Positions 1 through 8,630 of a stretch of DNA of 30,255 nucleotides are shown here, in pieces; positions within the stretch are counted from its first letter, which is position 1; every line of letters starts with the position of its first letter. This stretch comes from an uncultured Actinomyces sp. (GTDB lineage: Bacteria > Actinomycetota > Actinomycetes > Actinomycetales > Actinomycetaceae): contig CALIZH010000410.1 of the NCBI GenBank assembly GCA_938028585.1, forward strand, positions 1 through 30,255, read 5' to 3'. The notes under the pieces are model-generated. The model worked only from the letters and a program-made list of their open reading frames with translations. It ran no database searches and was not told the origin of the DNA. The translations under genes were made by a program, and so were the position numbers.

Positions 1-2552
1 CTCTTCTTCCCTGCCGAGGCGAAGAGTGCTGCTGCGCCCTGAGCCCTGCGTTGCAGAAGCGAGCGCACATCGGAGTCATTCATATTCGTGAGCAACTGCT
101 GGCGTTCAAGAGACTCACGAACAAATTCGATAGCAATCAAGAATGCGATAATCGCGAGGATCCAGACAATCCACAGTCCCAACATAATCGGCACTTCCGT
201 CACACTCGTTACAGATAAGACCGCAAGAAGAGCTGGAACAACAATCCCAAAAACCAGCGCTGCACGGCGCATCCGCGGATAGCGACGTTCAAAGGTGCGC
301 ACCCTGCGCGAAACGGATCGCGAATACGAATCGTGGTCGGCAAGAACAGAGACGATCTGCGAAAGGCGGAAACGCGAAGACGGAACCCGCGTGGCCTCAC
401 TAATGAACAATCCCGAACGAGACAGATCTCGGCTGACCATCGCATTCAGGTTCACAAGGTATGGACGCAAAGCAAGTCCGATGGTGAAAGAGATCGCCAC
501 ATGAATCGCCAGCACCCCTATTGCTCGAATATACGCATGGCCATAGAAGCCACCGACCGTTTCGCGCATCGCATTAATGCCATAGGTGAAGGGGAAAAGC
601 GGATAGAGGAAACGGAAGAAGGAAGGCATCATCTCGATGGGATACAGGCCAGCAGCACCCGGGATCTGCAGCATAACAATGACAACGCACAGACCTTTGC
701 CGATGTGTTGGAAGCAGGTTGCCAACATATAAATAATCGAGAGATAAGTCAGGGAACTGATCATCGCTGTCCCAACAAAAGCAAGCTTGGAGACAGTTTG
801 GATCCCAATGATGAGATCTCCAATAGACACAACCACTGACTGTCCAAGCGCAAAGAGTGCCAAAAGCATCCATCGCGACATATAACGCTGGACTGAGCTC
901 ATGGGACCGACTTCCTCGTCATCGACCTCGAGCTTCAAAATAACGACAAGAGCAAATGCACCGATCCACAACGCAAGGTTCGTAAAGAGCGGCGCCATTG
1001 CGGAGCCATATGTGGCAACTGGGAAGACAACCTGGGTTTGGATCGACGTCGGTGCGGCCACAAATTCAGCAATCTTTTCAGGATTGAGATTCATAGAGCC
1101 TGAAAGAGATTGAATGGCGTTCGAGGAAGAAATGGCAGAGATATCTCCCTGTGCGCTTCCAAGATCATTCATCAATGCGCTGACATTTGTCGCTGACTGC
1201 GCAAGAGTGGTCTTCGTGGAATCAAGAAGCGCAGTGAGCTGATCAAGCAGGCCATTCATCTGTTCTCGTTGACCTTGAAGCACGGCAATTGCGGAACGAA
1301 GATTCGCTGAGGCGCTCGACATTTGATCCAGCGCATTGGAAATCGCGGGAAGTTGGTCTCCTATACCCGAGCGCGCTTGAGCAGCGGAATTGCTCAGTGC
1401 TTGGCTGGAGCTGTGAAGTGTCGCGAGCGCTTGGGTGATCGAATTCGAAGTCGTCGCAAGGCTGCCGTTAAGATTCGACAAGTTCGCCAGAGTTTGTCCA
1501 ACCTGAGAGTTTTGCGTGCTCAGGTCCTGCAAAGCTTGCGAGGCCGTGGGAAGTTGCGCGATTCCTAAGTTTTGAAGTTGGCGCAGGATGTCCCCATTGG
1601 TCTGACTGATGGACTGTCCTTCTGTCAGGAGCCCATTAATCGTTGTCGTTGCGCCTTGCGCTCCCCCGTTGAATGCCCCTCCTGCAGCCGATGCCTTCGC
1701 GGTGGCTTCAGTAGCATGATTCGCCAGCCCATCGAGCGCACCAGACATATTGGTGCTGAAAGTCGACAAAGTGGAGCGCGTGTCATTTACTAACTGATCT
1801 GCCTGGGACAGAGCGCTGTTGAGATCAGACAGGCTCGAATCGGCCGAATTCAACGAATTGCGTGCACCAGAGGCTTTCTCCTTGGCGGCATCGATCCTGC
1901 CGTCCATTCCTTTAAGTGTCTGTTCAGCTTCCCCCAGCTGGTCGCGAGCTGCGGTGATCGTATCTTTAAGATCAGAACGGTTACTCTGCAAAATGTCAGA
2001 AATGGAGCGCCCTGTTGAGGAGATCTTCGCAGAAAGGGTCTGCGCGACGGTCGAGACAAAAGTCGAGTTGATCTGTTGATCAAGGGCATTCGCACCAGCT
2101 CCAGTAATTTTTGGAGCAATGGCGTTGTTGCGCTCATTAACGTAGTACTGCACGTTTGGCTTTGAATAGGTGCCGTCAACAATGCCCGTTAATTTTTGGG
2201 AAAAGTCTGAGGGGATGACGATCGCGGCATACGCTTGGCCCCGCTCAACATCTTTTTGTGCTTGATCGGCAGAAACGAAATACCAACCCAGCTGGTCATT
2301 CGCGCGTAGTTGATTTTCTACCGTAGTCCCGACGTTAATGAAACCGATGATGTCTTTCGTCGCACCCTGATCCTCATTGGCAACCGCCACGCGAATCTTC
2401 GAGGTATTCGAATAGGGATCCCAAAAACCGACGATGTTAAACCATGCATACAGTGCAGGTACGAAGAGAAGCCCGATGATGACAATCCACGCGGCAGGCA
2501 CGGTCACCATTCGCCGAATGTCTCGCTTGAGCGATCGCACAACGGGCTTCAT
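1..2552 (-). CDS. YhgE/Pip family membrane protein, C-terminus cut by window edge
   Basis: The reading frame starts at the ATG ending at 2552 and stays open to the left edge, giving about 850 residues with no stop. AAGGAG lies just upstream of this ATG. The N-terminus is basic (MKPVVRSLKRDIRR), followed by one membrane helix at about residues 17-38. Next comes a long extracytoplasmic region to about 510, rich in Ser, Ala, Gln and Asn and predicted to be largely coiled coil. After about 515 there is a cluster of roughly six membrane helices, a basic cytoplasmic stretch, and a final pair of helices. This is the architecture of the YhgE/Pip family (Lactococcus phage infection protein; related to YueB/EsaA of type VII secretion), which carries an ABC-2-like permease fold. 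Its transported substrate is unknown. It follows smpB after a probable terminator, so it may be its own transcription unit. Confidence 0.85.
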   Translation of the reverse strand, partial: MKPVVRSLKRDIRRMVTVPAAWIVIIGLLFVPALYAWFNIVGFWDPYSNTSKIRVAVANEDQGATKDIIGFINVGTTVENQLRANDQLGWYFVSADQAQKDVERGQAYAAIVIPSDFSQKLTGIVDGTYSKPNVQYYVNERNNAIAPKITGAGANALDQQINSTFVSTVAQTLSAKISSTGRSISDILQSNRSDLKDTITAARDQLGEAEQTLKGMDGRIDAAKEKASGARNSLNSADSSLSDLNSALSQADQLVNDTRSTLSTFSTNMSGALDGLANHATEATAKASAAGGAFNGGAQGATTTINGLLTEGQSISQTNGDILRQLQNLGIAQLPTASQALQDLSTQNSQVGQTLANLSNLNGSLATTSNSITQALATLHSSSQALSNSAAQARSGIGDQLPAISNALDQMSSASANLRSAIAVLQGQREQMNGLLDQLTALLDSTKTTLAQSATNVSALMNDLGSAQGDISAISSSNAIQSLSGSMNLNPEKIAEFVAAPTSIQTQVVFPVATYGSAMAPLFTNLALWIGAFALVVILKLEVDDEEVGPMSSVQRYMSRWMLLALFALGQSVVVSIGDLIIGIQTVSKLAFVGTAMISSLTYLSIIYMLATCFQHIGKGLCVVIVMLQIPGAAGLYPIEMMPSFFRFLYPLFPFTYGINAMRETVGGFYGHAYIRAIGVLAIHVAISFTIGLALRPYLVNLNAMVSRDLSRSGLFISEATRVPSSRFRLSQIVSVLADHDSYSRSVSRRVRTFERRYPRMRRAALVFGIVVPALLAVLSVTSVTEVPIMLGLWIVWILAIIAFLIAIEFVRESLERQQLLTNMNDSDVRSLLQRRAQGAAALFASAGKK

Positions 2553-2573
2553 CAGCGCTCCTTAAAAGAACAG

Positions 2574-2605
2574 GCTGTGTACCTTCCAGACGGAGGGCAC
2601 ACAGC
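2574..2605 (-). terminator. Probable terminator after smpB
   Basis: On the minus strand a 7-bp stem (GCTGTGT/ACACAGC) with partial inner pairing is followed by a T-rich stretch (CTGTTCTTTT). It lies between the smpB stop and the start of the YhgE/Pip gene. The loop is long, so the call is moderate. Confidence 0.4.
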
Positions 2606-2629
2606 ACTTCCTCGTGAGCACGTTACCAA

Positions 2630-3157
2630 TTAGCGACGTGCTTGTTTGACATAGCGACGCATCGCGCGCTCTGCCTCACGCTGGTCCTGTTTTTCACGCA
2701 GGGCCTGACGTTTATCCCACTCTTGTTTACCGCGGGCAAGGGCAATCTCGACCTTTGCGCGGCCGCCAATGAAGTACAGCTCAAGGGGAACGATGGTGTA
2801 TCCCTTGGCCGAAGACTTATCGGCCAAAGTGGAAATCTGACTGCTATGCAGCAGAAGCTTCCTCTTTCGCGTGGGAGCATGATTTGTCCACGAACCCTGC
2901 GCATACATGGGGATATTCGCCCCGTACAGCCAGGCCTCGCCGTTCTTAATCTCTACCCAGGCGTCGACAAGCGAGGCACGTCCCATTCGGAGGGCTTTGA
3001 CTTCGGTCCCCGAAAGTACCATGCCGGCCTCCCACGTATCTTCAATGAGATAGTCGTGGCGAGCCTTCTTATTGCGAGCAATAGTTTTCTTCGCGTCCGA
3101 GGCAGCCTTACGCTTCTCGGATTCGGTAGGCTTTGGTTTCTTCCATTCCTTCGGCAT
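2630..3157 (-). CDS. smpB: SsrA-binding protein SmpB
   Basis: SmpB binds tmRNA (SsrA) and brings it to stalled ribosomes for trans-translation. The 175-residue product has the family core: a basic N-terminus, ARHDYLIEDTWEAGMVL, SGTEVKALRMGRASL and GSWTNHAPTRKRKLLLH, which form the OB-fold RNA-binding surface. A basic C-terminal tail follows that would reach into the decoding site. The ATG at 3157 was chosen because GAGGGGG sits at a normal distance upstream of it. The GTG two codons earlier overlaps that ribosome binding site. The gene is 40 bp downstream of the M23 peptidase gene and is probably cotranscribed with ftsE-ftsX. No tmRNA gene was seen next to it, although one is often close by in other bacteria. 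Confidence 0.95.
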   Translation of the reverse strand: MPKEWKKPKPTESEKRKAASDAKKTIARNKKARHDYLIEDTWEAGMVLSGTEVKALRMGRASLVDAWVEIKNGEAWLYGANIPMYAQGSWTNHAPTRKRKLLLHSSQISTLADKSSAKGYTIVPLELYFIGGRAKVEIALARGKQEWDKRQALREKQDQREAERAMRRYVKQARR

Positions 3158-3197
3158 AAGCACCCCCTCAGTGAGAAATTACAGGAGAACTATTGTC

Positions 3198-4469
3198 CTA
3201 CAAGTAATCCAGAGGTTCAACATCAGCACCATTGCGCATAACGGACAGGTGCAAGTGGCAGCCGGTGGCGTATCCGGTAGCACCAACCCAACCCAGAACC
3301 GTATCGCGTCCAACGTGCTGACCAACATAAACATTGGTGGACTGCATATGAACATAGGCGGTCGACATGGACGCGCCATTCATCATCCCGTGGTTCACGT
3401 AGACCACGTTTCCGCCAGCCGTTTCAACGGTCACAGCGGTGACAACACCTTCGGCAACCGGATAAATTTCAGTACCACAGTTTGCCGCAAAGTCGGTCCC
3501 GTTGTGATAGCGAGAGATCCCAAGGACGGGGTGGACGCGCCACCCGAATGGTGAAGTCACAACCAAGGGAACGGGAAGCGGGCTAGAGAAGTTCGACGAG
3601 GAGGTGTAGCGCCTATTCTGGCGGCGATTCTCTTCATCAATTGCTGCAAGCTTCGAGGTCGCATCCTGGTACTCGCGCTGCCACTGGCCAAGTTGTTCTT
3701 CAGCCTGAGCCTTCTGCGCATCCCACTGGGCGCGTTTTTCTTCCGAGGTCTTCTTCAGTTCGTCGAGCTCGCGCAGTTTCGTTTCTGCAGTGTTCTTTGC
3801 GCTCTCTGCTTCTTCCGAGGCCTTGCGTGCCTTCTCCTCCAGAGAAGAAATTCGCGAGGTGACGGCGTCTTGTCTGCTCTGCTGGTTACGCGTCACTGCC
3901 TGCATATCCATTGCTTGGCTGAGTGCACTGTCTTGAGCGCGTGTCATCGCATCCGCTGCAGCTGCACGATCAGCAATCTCTTCAGTTCCTGAAGAGGACA
4001 GCGCGATCAGAAGGGGCGAGCTCACTCCCCCTGACTGATACATCTCGCGTGCCAATGCACCCACAGCTTTTTGAGATTCCTCTTGCTGTTTGCGTGCTTT
4101 CTCCATCGCTGTATTCAGGCGAGCAACCTCGGCCTGAGCTGCATCCAGTTGTGCCTGCGCAACGTCATGCTCGCGCTTGGCGCCCTCGTAGCGTTCATTC
4201 GCAGTGTCAAGCTCAGCCTGAGCAACGGGGATCTGAGCATTCGCTGTTTCAAGGTCTAAGTAGACCTGGGCGAGCGAAGCATCCAAACCCTCAAGGTTGT
4301 TGCGAAGCTCTTGCACGTGCTGCGCGGACTCGCGCTGAGCCTGGGCAACGCGATCACGGTCTTCATCCGCAAAAGCGGGTGGTACCAGAGCCAGCGGCGC
4401 TGCAACAACAAGCAGCGTCACCGCACTGGTAAGTCCCGTTGAAAAACCGTGAGAACGCGTCTTTGCCAT
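3198..4469 (-). CDS. Secreted M23 (LytM) peptidoglycan endopeptidase with coiled coil
   Basis: The product (423 residues) is an FtsEX-associated cell-wall hydrolase. It starts with a signal peptide (basic start, hydrophobic 12-31, likely cleavage after Ala34). A long Ala/Glu/Gln/Arg-rich coiled coil covers about 37-290, and a C-terminal M23 domain about 300-423. The zinc and catalytic residues are all present: His322 and Asp326 in HNGTD, His374 in YVHMQ, and His405 and His407 in HLHLS. It is therefore predicted to be enzymatically active, unlike E. coli EnvC. The ATG at 4469 lies 4 bp after the ftsX stop, which suggests translational coupling. A longer frame reaching 4610 overlaps ftsX and lacks a signal peptide at its start. 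The coiled coil plus M23 layout matches hydrolases whose coiled coil docks on the FtsX extracellular loop (RipC- or EnvC-like). Confidence 0.92.
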   Translation of the reverse strand: MAKTRSHGFSTGLTSAVTLLVVAAPLALVPPAFADEDRDRVAQAQRESAQHVQELRNNLEGLDASLAQVYLDLETANAQIPVAQAELDTANERYEGAKREHDVAQAQLDAAQAEVARLNTAMEKARKQQEESQKAVGALAREMYQSGGVSSPLLIALSSSGTEEIADRAAAADAMTRAQDSALSQAMDMQAVTRNQQSRQDAVTSRISSLEEKARKASEEAESAKNTAETKLRELDELKKTSEEKRAQWDAQKAQAEEQLGQWQREYQDATSKLAAIDEENRRQNRRYTSSSNFSSPLPVPLVVTSPFGWRVHPVLGISRYHNGTDFAANCGTEIYPVAEGVVTAVTVETAGGNVVYVNHGMMNGASMSTAYVHMQSTNVYVGQHVGRDTVLGWVGATGYATGCHLHLSVMRNGADVEPLDYL

Positions 4470-4473
4470 AGGA

Positions 4474-5388
4474 TCAGATCTTCGTGTACTTCGCGAGTGA
4501 GAATGCGGATGCCGACAGCGCAAGGAGCACCGCAGCAACGATGAGGATCGGCGACATGATCCACACTTCGCGCATGCCAATAAAGTTCGTCCAACGGAAA
4601 GCCTGCGCAAGCCACTGATTCACCAGGACGTGAACACCGACGAACAGGGTTCCCACTGCCAAGAGAGCACCGACCACCGCAGCAATCGCGCCCTCAATCA
4701 TGAAGGGAGCTTGAATGAACAGGTTTGAGGCACCAACCAGTCGCATGATGGAGGTTTCGCGTTCACGGCTCATCGCGGACAAGCGAATGGTGGTCGTAAT
4801 AAGCAAGACCGCGGCGACGATCATGACGCCCGCCAAGCCCAGCGACAGGCCTCGGGCCTTGCCCAAAACCTGGAATAGGGGCTCAACAATCTCACGCTGA
4901 TCCTTGACAACGGATACACCAGCTGAACCGGTAAATTCGTCTCGAATAATGCTGAATTGCTCGGGATTGACCAGCTTGACGCGGAAAGAAACCTGCATCA
5001 TGTCCTCGGTCGTCCACTGCCCCAGCGGAGAATTACCGTAGATCTTCACGAAGTTCTTGAAGGCCTCAGCCTTTGACTCTTCGTAGACGTCCTTAACGTA
5101 GGGAGCCAGCTCTGCAGAACGGAGCTTATCGCGCACCGCCGCAATCTGTGTTTCCGTTGCCTCTTGGTTATTGCAGCTCGGAGTCTGGTCATTGTTGGCA
5201 CACATGTAGATCGATACTTCGATCTTGTCGTACCACTGGCTCTTCATTCGTGAGACCTGCATCTGCGAAAGGCCTGCGATACCCACAAATAGCAGGGACA
5301 CGAAGGTCACGATCACCACGGCAACAGACATCGCGCGGTTTCGCGACAGACCCTTGCCAACTTCCGAAAGAATAAAACGTAACTTCAT
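4474..5388 (-). CDS. ftsX: Cell division protein FtsX (ABC permease-like)
   Basis: FtsX is the membrane half of the FtsEX complex, which regulates peptidoglycan hydrolases at the division site. The 304-residue protein has a first helix at about 20-40. A large extracellular loop covers about 41-190 and holds a possible disulfide pair, Cys63 and Cys72. Three further helices (about 195-217, 238-262 and 282-300) carry the FtsX/MacB-type permease domain. The conserved cytoplasmic segment SRERETSIMRLVGAS lies between helices 2 and 3. The ATG overlaps the ftsE stop by one base (TAATG), so the two genes are translationally coupled. The M23 peptidase gene follows after 4 bp, so sensor and effector are encoded together. 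Confidence 0.96.
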   Translation of the reverse strand: MKLRFILSEVGKGLSRNRAMSVAVVIVTFVSLLFVGIAGLSQMQVSRMKSQWYDKIEVSIYMCANNDQTPSCNNQEATETQIAAVRDKLRSAELAPYVKDVYEESKAEAFKNFVKIYGNSPLGQWTTEDMMQVSFRVKLVNPEQFSIIRDEFTGSAGVSVVKDQREIVEPLFQVLGKARGLSLGLAGVMIVAAVLLITTTIRLSAMSRERETSIMRLVGASNLFIQAPFMIEGAIAAVVGALLAVGTLFVGVHVLVNQWLAQAFRWTNFIGMREVWIMSPILIVAAVLLALSASAFSLAKYTKI

Positions 5389-6077
5389 TACTTCACCGCC
5401 CCATACACGCCGCTGTTCTGATCACGAGCAACCGTTCCATCGTGCAATTCAATGACGCGCATACGCATCTGGTTCACGATTGCGGCGTCGTGCGTTGCCA
5501 TAACAACCGTGGTCCCATTGCGGTTAATACGATCCAGCAAACGCATAATTCCAAGCGAGGTATCTGGGTCCAAGTTACCGGTCGGCTCATCTGCAAGAAG
5601 CAACTCGGGACGGTTCACCATCGCGCGCGCAATTGCCACACGCTGTTCTTCACCGCCGGAAAGCTCATGGGGAAGACGCTTTTCTTTACCTGCCAAACCG
5701 ACCAGTTCCAGAACATCGGGAACCTGGGTTTCAATGGCATGGCGAGGCTTACCAATGACCTCCATCGCCAGAGCAACGTTCTCATATACGGTCTTTGAAG
5801 GCAGCAAACGGAAGTCCTGGAACACGGTCCCGACCTGACGTCGCAGCTTAGGAACCGACCAACGCGAGAGTTTACCCACGTCATGGCCAAGGACCCACAC
5901 CTTTCCTGACGTCGCACGAATTTCCCTCATGGTGAGCTGAAGGAAGGTGGACTTACCGGAACCGGACTTTCCCACGAGGAAGACGAACTCTCCGCGCTTC
6001 ACTTCAAGGGAAACATCATCTAATGCCGGACGCGCACCAGGCTGATACACCATGGTGACGTGATCAAATCGAATCAT
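5388..6077 (-). CDS. ftsE: Cell division ATP-binding protein FtsE
   Basis: FtsE is the ATPase that drives FtsX. The 229-residue sequence contains all ABC ATPase motifs: Walker A GKSGSGKST (36-44), a Q-loop (TVFQDFRLLP), signature LSGGE (139-143), Walker B LLLADE (159-164) and an H-loop His in MATHDAA. Length and the short C-terminus are normal for the family. It is the first gene of the ftsE-ftsX-M23-smpB block, and the prfB terminator lies just upstream. There is no strong Shine-Dalgarno sequence in front of the ATG. The promoter should lie between 6078 and 6151, but no convincing -35/-10 pair was found there. Confidence 0.96.
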   Translation of the reverse strand: MIRFDHVTMVYQPGARPALDDVSLEVKRGEFVFLVGKSGSGKSTFLQLTMREIRATSGKVWVLGHDVGKLSRWSVPKLRRQVGTVFQDFRLLPSKTVYENVALAMEVIGKPRHAIETQVPDVLELVGLAGKEKRLPHELSGGEEQRVAIARAMVNRPELLLADEPTGNLDPDTSLGIMRLLDRINRNGTTVVMATHDAAIVNQMRMRVIELHDGTVARDQNSGVYGAVK

Positions 6078-6151
6078 GAGCCGTCTCTGATTGGGGTTAT
6101 GGTCCCTTTTACCCTATGCAGCTCGGGCCTCAAAACTTAGGCGACACGCGC

Positions 6152-6178
6152 AAAAGCCCGGGCTAGGCCCGGGCTTTT
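6152..6178 (-). terminator. Terminator after prfB
   Basis: A perfect 12-bp stem (AAAAGCCCGGGC/GCCCGGGCTTTT) with a 3-nt loop starts 5 bp beyond the prfB stop. The stem is symmetric and ends in TTTT on the minus strand, so it fits an intrinsic terminator that separates prfB from ftsE. Confidence 0.85.
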
Positions 6179-6182
6179 CGCA

Positions 6183-7310
6183 TCAGTCTTGATTCTGCTG
6201 GTTCTTACGCCAACGAATTCCGGCGTTGATGAAGCCGTCGATATCACCATCGAAGACGTTCTGAGGATTGCCGGATTCGTATTCGGTACGCAGGTCCTTC
6301 ACCATCTGGTAGGGCTGCAAGACGTAGGAGCGCATCTGATCACCCCACGAGGCCTTCACATCACCTGCGAGTTCCTTCTTCTTCGCCTGCTCTTCCTCGT
6401 GGCGCAGCACAAGAAGGCGAGATTGCAGAACTCGAAGAGCGGCCGCGCGGTTTTGAATCTGCGACTTTTCGTCCTGCATCGAAACGACAATACCCGTCGG
6501 GATGTGGGTCATTCGAACGGCGGAGTCCGTCGTATTCACCGACTGACCACCGGGGCCGGAAGAACGGAAGACATCGACCTTCAGTTCGGACTCGGGAATC
6601 TCAATGTGGTCCGTCGACTCGATCAGAGGAATAACCTCAACAGCAGCGAAAGAAGTCTGGCGACGCCCCTGGTTATCGAAGGGGCTGATACGCACGAGGC
6701 GGTGGGTGCCGGCCTCGACCGAAAGGGTTCCGTAGGCGTAAGGGGCTTGGACCTCAAAGGTTGCGGATTTCAAGCCAGCTTCTTCTGCATAGGAAGTATC
6801 CATAACCTTCGTCGGATACCCGTGGCGCTCTGCCCAGCGTAAGTACATGCGCAGCAGGATCTCAGCGAAATCTGCAGCATCCACGCCGCCAGCGCCGCTT
6901 CGGATGGTGACGACCGCGTTGCGCTCATCGTATTCACCGTCAAGAAGAGTGCGGATCTCAAGGGCGGACATATCGTCCTTCAATGAGGCAAGGTCAGATT
7001 CGGCCTCGGCAAAAATATCTTCCGCGTCCGCAGGATCGCTCTCAGCGGTCTCACGGGCCATGTCGACAATCGCCTCGAGGTCGTCAATGCGCTCTTCCAT
7101 TGCCAGAACACGATCGAGCTCGCTCTGGCGGTGCGACAGCTGTGAAGTCACTTCCTGCGCATGCGCGGGGTCATCCCACAGGTCAGGAGCGGCTGCCTTC
7201 TGCGACAGCTCCGCGATTTGGGCGCGAAGACGCTCGGGCTGCACAACGGCGGAAATATTTTCCATCGTCGTACGCAAGGACTGGATCTCTTCAGAAAACT
7301 CAATGGCCAC
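6183..7310 (-). CDS. prfB: Peptide chain release factor 2
   Basis: RF2 recognises UGA and UAA stop codons and triggers peptide release. The 375-residue protein has the SPF anticodon-like tripeptide at 209-211, which marks RF2 rather than RF1. The catalytic GGQ is at 254-256 within RSSGPGGQSVNTTDSAVR. The N-terminal region is continuous (MAIEFSEEIQ onward), so the autoregulatory +1 frameshift site of many bacterial prfB genes is absent here; to my knowledge it is generally missing in actinobacteria. The chosen start is the GTG at 7308-7310. It has no Shine-Dalgarno sequence, but TACCCT lies exactly 6 nt before it, which suggests a leaderless mRNA. The gene stands alone between two hairpins, directly upstream of ftsE as in many actinobacteria. 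Confidence 0.96.
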   Translation of the reverse strand: MAIEFSEEIQSLRTTMENISAVVQPERLRAQIAELSQKAAAPDLWDDPAHAQEVTSQLSHRQSELDRVLAMEERIDDLEAIVDMARETAESDPADAEDIFAEAESDLASLKDDMSALEIRTLLDGEYDERNAVVTIRSGAGGVDAADFAEILLRMYLRWAERHGYPTKVMDTSYAEEAGLKSATFEVQAPYAYGTLSVEAGTHRLVRISPFDNQGRRQTSFAAVEVIPLIESTDHIEIPESELKVDVFRSSGPGGQSVNTTDSAVRMTHIPTGIVVSMQDEKSQIQNRAAALRVLQSRLLVLRHEEEQAKKKELAGDVKASWGDQMRSYVLQPYQMVKDLRTEYESGNPQNVFDGDIDGFINAGIRWRKNQQNQD

Positions 7311-7316
7311 GTCTAA

Positions 7317-7322
7317 AGGGTA
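7317..7322 (-). promoter_or_regulatory. Putative -10 box of leaderless prfB
   Basis: TACCCT on the minus strand matches TANNNT and ends 6 nt before the GTG start, the position expected when transcription begins at the start codon. No clear -35 element was seen. Confidence 0.4.
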
Positions 7323-7350
7323 GCCGATTCATCTAATTATTGACGAGGCC

Positions 7351-7390
7351 GGGGCCGGGTGAGGGACAATCACTCCCCTCACCCGGCCCC
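7351..7390 (-). terminator. Long GC-rich hairpin after the ABC importer operon
   Basis: A 15-bp perfect stem (GGGGCCGGGTGAGGG with its complement) and a 10-nt loop lie about 75 bp beyond the stop of the ATPase gene and upstream of prfB. There is no U-rich tail in the minus direction. It probably ends the importer transcript or protects its 3' end. Confidence 0.6.
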
Positions 7391-7466
7391 GGGCCGCGCC
7401 GTTATTTCATTGTATGAACGCCTCTACAGCGCCCCCGCCTGCATTCAGACGATTGCGTCCAGCAGT

Positions 7467-8609
7467 TCAGGAGGCCAGCTGGCCAGAAGGCAAGAGCCAC
7501 GCCTTTTCGGCCTCGATTCCCAAGCGCACATACTGGCCTTCTTCAAGAAGGTCCTCTGCACGCGGGTCGGAGACCACACACACCAGCGAGCCAAACTCGG
7601 TTTCGATCTCGTACTCAACGGTTTCACCGTAGAAGATCGAGGTAACAACTTGGCCCAGCGAACCGGTCAGTGTCGCAGGCTTTTCATCGGTTGCAGCGAT
7701 ACGCATGGATTCAGGACGAACCAGAACAACCAGGTCATCGCCCGAGCGAACGGCCTCCTTTGCGCTCTGGGATGCGTGGACGTTGAGCTGCTGGCCCAGA
7801 GCCTCAATCTGAACCTTGCCGTCCTCGCCGACCTCACTGGCCTTTGCGGGAACAAAGTTCGCACGACCAACGAAGTCAGCAACAAAAACGCTGGCCGGGT
7901 GCAGGTAGATTTCCTCGGGGGTATCCACCTGTTCGATTCGTCCCGCATTCATGACGACAATGCGGTCGGACATTGCCATTGCTTCAGACTGATCGTGCGT
8001 CACGTACACGGAGGAAATCCCCAGACGCTTTTGCATCCGACGAATCTCCACGCGCATCTTCACACGCAGCTTTGCATCCAAGTTCGACAAAGGCTCATCG
8101 AAAAGCAGAACCTTCGGACGCACGACCATCGCTCGGGCCAGTGCAACACGCTGCTGCTGGCCACCGGAAAGTTGGGAAGGAGCGCGATCCGCCATCGCGG
8201 TCAGGTTCATTGCCGCAAGTGCGATATCAACCTCTTCCTTAATTTCCGCTGCGCTCTTCTTTCGCAGATGCAGGCCGTACGCAACGTTCTCACGCACACT
8301 CAGGTGAGGGAACAATGCATAGGACTGGAACACCATGGACATGGGGCGCTTGTTCGGCGGAACAACCACCATGTTTTCGCCATCGAGCATGACCTGACCT
8401 GAAGTCGCGTCTTCGAAGCCCGCGATCATACGCAGGGTCGTGGTCTTGCCACAACCCGAGGGTCCCAGAAGGGTGATGAATTCACCGGGGTGAATATCCA
8501 GGTTGATGTGATCAACCGCGGTGACCTCGGAAGCGGTGTTCGAGAAGGTCTTGGTCAGCTCCACCAGGGACAGGCGGCCGGGAGCATTTGTGTCATTCGT
8601 ATTCGACAT
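7467..8609 (-). CDS. ABC importer ATPase, FbpC/PotA type with TOBE domain
   Basis: This 380-residue protein energises the importer encoded by the next two upstream genes. It has Walker A GPSGCGKT (49-56), a Q-loop (MVFQSYALFPHL), signature LSGGQQQRVALARA, Walker B VLLFDEP and an H-loop (VYVTHDQSEA). After about residue 245 it carries a TOBE-type beta-rich regulatory domain. The ATG at 8609 was preferred over an upstream TTG because AAAGGAAAG lies 5 nt before it; the TTG directly abuts the permease stop. Sequence class (Fe3+/spermidine/phosphonate ATPases) does not fix the substrate. The binding protein suggests an organophosphate rather than iron. It is the last gene of the operon and is followed by a large hairpin. 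Confidence 0.88.
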   Translation of the reverse strand: MSNTNDTNAPGRLSLVELTKTFSNTASEVTAVDHINLDIHPGEFITLLGPSGCGKTTTLRMIAGFEDATSGQVMLDGENMVVVPPNKRPMSMVFQSYALFPHLSVRENVAYGLHLRKKSAAEIKEEVDIALAAMNLTAMADRAPSQLSGGQQQRVALARAMVVRPKVLLFDEPLSNLDAKLRVKMRVEIRRMQKRLGISSVYVTHDQSEAMAMSDRIVVMNAGRIEQVDTPEEIYLHPASVFVADFVGRANFVPAKASEVGEDGKVQIEALGQQLNVHASQSAKEAVRSGDDLVVLVRPESMRIAATDEKPATLTGSLGQVVTSIFYGETVEYEIETEFGSLVCVVSDPRAEDLLEEGQYVRLGIEAEKAWLLPSGQLAS

Positions 8610-8630
8610 GGGTCTTTCCTTTGTCAACAA

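Noticed and set aside
2553..3200. tmRNA (ssrA) next to smpB
   Set aside because: The gaps around smpB are 40 and 77 bp, too short for a tmRNA, and no tRNA-Ala-like end was seen.
7230..7310. Programmed +1 frameshift in prfB
   Set aside because: The frame is continuous from the GTG start, with no in-frame TGA or internal Shine-Dalgarno sequence in the first codons.
7359..8402. Long plus-strand ORF (347 codons) opposite the ABC ATPase gene
   Set aside because: It is a mirror of a well-recognised ATPase gene, with no ribosome binding site and no protein-like motifs. The long plus-strand ORFs at 10452-11510 and 15226-16200 are rejected for the same reason.
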